Assembly (NCBI GenBank): GCA_039045975.1
Contig: JBCCJA010000091.1
Location: 1-9,425 of the forward strand
Reading direction: 5' to 3'
DNA length: 9,425 nucleotides
Source of the DNA: JBCCJA01 sp039045975
GTDB taxonomy: Bacteria; Planctomycetota; Planctomycetia; Planctomycetales; Planctomycetaceae
Shown here in pieces: positions 6,035 to 9,425 of the stretch. The position numbers and the translations under genes were made by a program. The notes beneath the pieces are model-generated. The model was not told the DNA's origin and made no database searches. It saw only the letters and a program-made list of their open reading frames with translations. Position 1 is the stretch's first letter. Each line of letters starts with the position of its first letter.

Positions 6035-7672
6035 CTACCGCCCCCGCCGCTCGGCCCGCGGGACCGTCGCCGTCACCGTCCCGCCCGACGTCACCCCGAC
6101 CGGGGCCCGCCGACCCTCATCGGCCTTCGCCGCCGGGACGTCGATCAGGTCACGCACGTTCTGAACCCCGCCGAGCGTCGAGACGTATTCAAGATACTGC
6201 CGATCGAGCGTCTCATAAGACACGCCCGTCAGCCGCGACATGTCGGTCACCGGCCGGACCGGGTCGCCACGGTAAATCTCCGCCAAGTGCGCGACGAACG
6301 CATCCCGGTACCGCCCGCCGTCGTAATGCATGAAGAAGTGGGCCAACCCCGACGCCTGGGAATAGATCGCCTGCACCTCCGGCGACTGCTGCAACTGCGA
6401 CTGCCCGATCGCCGCGAACGTCGCCAGCGGTTTATAAAACCCGTCCCGCTCCCGCCGGACCCGCGCCGCCAGGAAACGCGGATGGGCCACGTGACCCAGC
6501 GACACCGCCCCGTCCCGCACACGGAAAGACTCCATATAACAGGCGATCCCCTCCGTCGCCCAGAAATGGGCCCGCTCGCCGATCGGCCGGTCACGGGCGA
6601 TCGACTCGTACATCAGCTGATGCGTCGCTTCGTGATAGACCGTCTCGATCGGGTCGCCCCCGTCGGCCGCGTCGCGACTGTAAAAGTACGACTTCCGCTC
6701 GCCCGGAATATAAGCCCCGTTCGTGTTAGTCAGCCACGGCAGCCGCCGACGCAGGTTCGCGACGTAGTCTTTCCGGTCGCGGAACAGCACGAAGTCGTAT
6801 TTATCGTCCCGCGAGCCGGGGCTGCGGCCGCGGATCGTGCCCGAGCCGTCGAACAGCCGCCCGAGCTGCTCCGGCGTCCGGAAGAACGCCACGAAGATTT
6901 TTAAGAACGCCTCGTGGTACACCTCCAGCTTCCGCGCGATCTCGACGCCCTTCTCGAGACTGTGGTTCGTCCGGACCCGGAAATGTTCCGTCTCCGCGAC
7001 CCAGCCCTGCTTGATGTCGCGACGCAGCTCCGCCTCGTGGTCCGCCCGCAGCCACCGGCCCCGATAGAACCGCCGCCCCTCCTCATATTTCGCGACGTGC
7101 GACGCCGGCAGCCAGCCGAACGTCGGATGGTCGACCCGACCCAGCGTCCGCTGCTTATTCAGAAACGGGGTCGTCCAGGCCGACCCGGCGTCGACATATC
7201 CCAGCAGCCGCCGCGCCCCCTTGTGATCAGGGTTGTAGAACAGACAGTCCCGCACGAGCCGTTGGGCCGACGTCACCGCGCCCGCCCCGACCAGCTGCCG
7301 CGACAGCCGGTACAGCTCGTCGGCGTGCGCGTCGGCCAGGAACCGCAGCCGCAGGCGGCGGTTCCGCTCGTCGGGCGGCAACGCCAGCGAGACCTCCGGC
7401 CGCTTCGACGCCGGCAGCGGCGCGAGGTCGATCCCGTCCGACTGCGGCGGAACGGCGTAAGCCCGGATCTCGGCCGCGGCGGCGCCTTCACCGTCGGCCT
7501 CGGCCGTCTTCGCCAGCTCGTCGAGCTGCCCGACGAATCGGTCGACCAGCGTCAGATGCCGCGACCGCAGCGAGGCCGCCCGCCGCTGCGTCGACAGATC
7601 GGTCGCCCCCGCGGCGGGCCCGTAGGCCGACGCGATTCCCAACAGACAGACGACGACGATCCGGACGGCCAT
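6035..7672 (-). CDS. Secreted DUF1570-like zinc metalloprotease
   Basis: A 545-aa exported protein. Residues 1-22 form a signal peptide (hydrophobic VVVCLLGIASAYGPA then AGA, cleavage probably before or after ATD). Residues about 30-160 are helical and charged. The middle (about 225-390) carries the peptidase core: ETEHFRVRTN at 227-236, HEATH at 347-351 as the HExxH zinc site (His347, Glu348, His351), and TEGIACYME at 373-381, where Glu374, 23 residues on, fits the third gluzincin zinc ligand. This arrangement matches the DUF1570 family, frequent in planctomycetes; substrates are not known to me. The tail after about 510 is basic and low in complexity (ends RAERRGR). ATG 7672 is chosen for its signal peptide; no Shine-Dalgarno is evident. 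It is divergent from the phosphatase gene (114 bases between starts) and convergent with ribD. Peptidase class is confident, substrate unknown. Confidence 0.85.
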   Translation of the reverse strand: MAVRIVVVCLLGIASAYGPAAGATDLSTQRRAASLRSRHLTLVDRFVGQLDELAKTAEADGEGAAAAEIRAYAVPPQSDGIDLAPLPASKRPEVSLALPPDERNRRLRLRFLADAHADELYRLSRQLVGAGAVTSAQRLVRDCLFYNPDHKGARRLLGYVDAGSAWTTPFLNKQRTLGRVDHPTFGWLPASHVAKYEEGRRFYRGRWLRADHEAELRRDIKQGWVAETEHFRVRTNHSLEKGVEIARKLEVYHEAFLKIFVAFFRTPEQLGRLFDGSGTIRGRSPGSRDDKYDFVLFRDRKDYVANLRRRLPWLTNTNGAYIPGERKSYFYSRDAADGGDPIETVYHEATHQLMYESIARDRPIGERAHFWATEGIACYMESFRVRDGAVSLGHVAHPRFLAARVRRERDGFYKPLATFAAIGQSQLQQSPEVQAIYSQASGLAHFFMHYDGGRYRDAFVAHLAEIYRGDPVRPVTDMSRLTGVSYETLDRQYLEYVSTLGGVQNVRDLIDVPAAKADEGRRAPVGVTSGGTVTATVPRAERRGR

Positions 7673-7786
7673 GGCCCAAGCCTAGGAGCCCGACCCGCCC
7701 GACGGATAGGCCGCGTCCCCCGCGGCGATTGCAAACACGTCCCGGACGAACGATCGTTACCTGCCCCGCAATCACCGGAGGCGACC
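7673..7786. promoter_or_regulatory. Divergent promoter region with a 10-bp palindrome
   Basis: These 114 bases separate two outward-reading genes for exported proteins and must carry both promoters and leaders. A perfect 10-bp palindrome, AACGATCGTT, lies at 7749-7758, 28 bases before the phosphatase start. It could be an operator for a dimeric regulator, but a palindrome of this length can arise by chance and no second copy is seen. No clear -35/-10 pair is visible on either strand. Confidence 0.4.
7777..7781 (+). promoter_or_regulatory. Ribosome binding site of the PhoD-like gene
   Basis: GGAGG ends 5 bases before ATG 7787. It is the clearest Shine-Dalgarno sequence in the window and fixes the start of a frame that is otherwise open far upstream. 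Confidence 0.8.
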
Positions 7787-9202
7787 ATGCGTCCGACCCT
7801 CACGGCCGCCCTCCTCGCCCTCTGCCCCATCGGCCCCGCGGCCGCCGCCGACCTGTTCCTCGCGCAGGGACTGATGACCGGCGAGGTCACCGCCGACTCC
7901 GCCCTCGTGCAAACCCGCCTGACGGCCACGCCCGGCCTCGACTCCGACGGCGACGTCCCCGGCGCCACGGGCGTCGTCGCCTTCGACGTCGCGGCCTCCG
8001 CCGACTTCGCCGACGCGACGCGGACCCCATTCCGGCCCGCGACCGCCGACCGCGATTTCCTCGTCCGCGCACGACTCGACCGCCTCGACCCCGACACGAT
8101 CTACCACGTCCGCCCCGTCTTCGGCCCCACGCCCGAAGACGCCACGCCCGGCCCGCCCGGCCGCTTCCGCACCGCACCCGCAGCCGACGCCGACGTCCCC
8201 GTCCGCTTCGCGATGGGCAGCTGCATGCACTACTTCAAATTCATGCACGGCAAGACGGCGAAGGCCTCCGGCCCGGTCACGGCGACCGACGAGGACAAGC
8301 GGCTCGGCTACCCGTCTTTCGCCGCCTTGCGCGACGCACGGCCGCGGTTCTTCGTCGGCGCCGGCGACATCGTCTACTACGACCACGGCCCGCCGAAGGG
8401 CGAAGACCGTGCCACCATGCGGCGGAAATGGCACGAGCAGTTCCGCTTCCCGCGACTGACCGCCTTCTTCGCCGTCACCCCGGCCTACTGGCTGAAGGAC
8501 GACCACGACTTCCGCTACAACGACGCCGACCTACGCGGGACCCGGCCGCCGGGCCCGACGCTCGGCTCGTCGGTCTTCCTCGAACAGCTCCCGCTCGCCG
8601 CACAAGACGCCGCAGACGTCACCTCGTACCGCACCCGCCGGCACGGCAAGCACCTGCAGCTCTGGTTCCTCGAAGGCCGAGACCACCGCTCGCCGAACAA
8701 GATGCCCGACGGGCCCGATAAGTCGATCTGGGGCGTCGACCAACGCGACTGGCTGTTCGAGACCCTCGCCGCCAGCGACGCGACCTGGAAACTCGTCGTC
8801 TCGCCGACGCCGATGGTCGGCCCCGACGACAAACGCAAGACCGACAACCACACCAACCTCGGCGGCTTCCGCTACGAGGCGGAGCTATTCTTTAATTATT
8901 TAAAAGACGCCGAGATCGAGAACGTCGCGCTGCTCTGCGGCGACCGCCACTGGCAATACCACAGCGTCCACGCGACCGGCGTCCACGAGTTCGCCGTCGG
9001 CTCCCTCAACGACGAAAACAGCCGCCGCGGCCGCAAACCGGGCGACCCCAAAAGCACCGACCCTGACGGCCTCATCGACCAACGCTGGCAATACCCCGAA
9101 CCGACCGGCGGGTTCGTCGTCGTCGAAGCAGGCGAGACCCTCACCGTCCAATTCCGCGACGATCAAGGGGATGTCGGTTATCGCGCGAAGGTCACCGAAT
9201 AA
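7787..9202 (+). CDS. PhoD-like alkaline phosphatase (metallophosphatase), secreted
   Basis: Exported metal-dependent phosphoesterase of the PhoD family, which frees phosphate from mono- or diesters outside the cytoplasm. The 471-aa protein starts with a signal peptide (LTAALLALCPIGPAAAA). A beta-rich PhoD N-domain follows (about 22-130, ending in YHVRPVF..GRFRT), then the metallophosphatase domain with GSC at 144-146 (Cys146, the usual iron ligand), GDIVYYD at 193-199, KDDHDF at 237-242, and CGDRHWQYHS at 384-393. Known PhoD enzymes usually use a twin-arginine signal; here only one Arg precedes the hydrophobic stretch, so Sec export is more likely. GGAGG before ATG 7787 supports the start. 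Residues 366-374 (ELFFNYLKD) use a cluster of AT-rich codons unlike the rest. The stop codon TAA (9200-9202) touches the IS terminal repeat; the last residues look like a natural family end, so truncation is possible but not favoured. Confidence 0.92.
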   Translation: MRPTLTAALLALCPIGPAAAADLFLAQGLMTGEVTADSALVQTRLTATPGLDSDGDVPGATGVVAFDVAASADFADATRTPFRPATADRDFLVRARLDRLDPDTIYHVRPVFGPTPEDATPGPPGRFRTAPAADADVPVRFAMGSCMHYFKFMHGKTAKASGPVTATDEDKRLGYPSFAALRDARPRFFVGAGDIVYYDHGPPKGEDRATMRRKWHEQFRFPRLTAFFAVTPAYWLKDDHDFRYNDADLRGTRPPGPTLGSSVFLEQLPLAAQDAADVTSYRTRRHGKHLQLWFLEGRDHRSPNKMPDGPDKSIWGVDQRDWLFETLAASDATWKLVVSPTPMVGPDDKRKTDNHTNLGGFRYEAELFFNYLKDAEIENVALLCGDRHWQYHSVHATGVHEFAVGSLNDENSRRGRKPGDPKSTDPDGLIDQRWQYPEPTGGFVVVEAGETLTVQFRDDQGDVGYRAKVTE

Positions 9203-9229
9203 AAGCCCGAGCGGTCACGAGGATTTTGC
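9202..9229 (-). repeat. 28-bp terminal inverted repeat, right copy (IS end)
   Basis: Exact reverse complement of 113-140. It starts on the last base of the phosphatase stop codon and ends one base before the transposase stop codon (9233-9231). With only 28 bases between the two stop codons, an IS terminus must lie in this stretch, which is the best reason to call the repeat a terminal inverted repeat. The target-site duplication cannot be checked because the far end of this element is outside the window. Confidence 0.78.
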
Positions 9230-9230
9230 A

Positions 9231-9425
9231 TTAAGCGGTGTCGGTCGTGAGTGAGGCGGTGTGGAAGATCGCGAGTTTGGCCGTTACGAACGGCCTTACG
9301 CGGCGGAACCGGCGTACCCACGGCGGCAGCGTCGTCAGGCCCCACGACGAGCACGCCAGACGCCCGAAGACACGCTCTATCACCGTCCGGGCCTTTAATA
9401 ACGCCGTCCCGAACGCCGGCTCCGG
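9231..9425 (-). CDS. DDE transposase, C-terminal 64 codons (partial)
   Basis: The minus-strand frame is open from the window edge (9425) to TAA at 9233-9231 and encodes 64 residues. It begins PEPAFGTALLKARTVIERVF, continues GRLACSSWGL and LPPWVRRFRRVRPFVTAKLA, and ends SLTTDTA. The [VI]ER.FGRL segment matches the region around the last catalytic Glu of IS5-like DDE transposases, and the LPPWVR..RRV..FV.AKL tail is typical of planctomycete members. It is the 3' end of a transposase reading leftwards, convergent with the phosphatase gene. The stop codon is one base from the terminal repeat, a compact IS layout. The IS family is inferred from memory of motifs; the rest of the gene lies outside the window. 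Confidence 0.8.
   Translation of the reverse strand, partial: PEPAFGTALLKARTVIERVFGRLACSSWGLTTLPPWVRRFRRVRPFVTAKLAIFHTASLTTDTA

Larger units (their letters stand above)
9202..9425 (-). mobile_element. Insertion sequence, transposase-3' end (partial)
   Basis: The segment comprises the 28-bp terminal repeat and the transposase C-terminus, and runs off the right edge. The transposase reads on the minus strand. Its left boundary sits on the phosphatase stop codon, so it inserted at the very 3' end of that gene. Confidence 0.75.

Noticed and set aside
6914..7786. N-terminal extension of the phosphatase frame upstream of 7787
   Set aside because: It runs antisense through the protease gene. ATG 7787 has a good GGAGG and begins a signal peptide.
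150..9202. A new multi-gene defence or biosynthetic system
   Set aside because: The five genes have unrelated, mostly housekeeping or exported-hydrolase functions, opposite orientations and no shared operon beyond a possible SEC-C/ribD pair.

Overview
The window is very GC-rich DNA (third codon positions are mostly G or C) that looks like a planctomycete chromosome. The clues are: a SEC-C motif protein with a large helical-repeat body ending in KLWLPG, a form I associate with planctomycetes; a DUF1570-type secreted metalloprotease; a transposase C-terminus with the WGL..LPPWVR..RRV signature common in that phylum; structured intergenic repeats; and weak or missing Shine-Dalgarno sequences before most genes. 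The phylum call is inference from family resemblance, not from a marker gene.

Layout, left to right. (1) 1-149: end of an insertion sequence (IS), with a 28-bp terminal repeat at 113-140 and possibly the first codons of a transposase reading leftwards. (2) 150-2084, minus: asparagine synthase (glutamine-hydrolysing). (3) 2085-2405: a 321-bp divergent intergenic region with two near-identical GC palindromes and a small AT-rich patch. (4) 2406-4685, plus: 759-aa SEC-C/helical-repeat protein. (5) 4691-4770: a striking hairpin built from tandem 7-mers (AGNGAAC), ending 3 bases before the next start codon. (6) 4774-5898, plus: bifunctional riboflavin enzyme RibD. (7) 5907-6019: composite inverted repeat between convergent genes. 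(8) 6035-7672, minus: secreted DUF1570-like zinc metalloprotease. (9) 7673-7786: divergent promoter region. (10) 7787-9202, plus: secreted PhoD-like alkaline phosphatase. (11) 9202-9425: the other end of an IS of the same kind, with the last 64 codons of its transposase on the minus strand.

The five complete genes do not form one pathway. asnB and ribD are biosynthetic enzymes (amidotransferase chemistry and riboflavin/FAD supply). The SEC-C protein is probably a cytoplasmic zinc-binding scaffold. The protease and the phosphatase are exported and divergently transcribed. Only the SEC-C gene and ribD could be co-transcribed.

The most noteworthy structure is the perfect 28-bp inverted repeat (113-140 and 9202-9229) bracketing everything. 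Identity stops at exactly 28 bp, so the two sites look like opposite ends of one IS type, giving two directly oriented copies around about 9.06 kb. That is the geometry of a composite transposon, although the cargo looks like ordinary chromosomal genes. A competing explanation is a dispersed repeat sitting just downstream of stop codons. I see no convincing new defence, biosynthetic or signalling system. The best leads are the IS bracket, the heptamer hairpin over the ribD start, and the intergenic palindromes.
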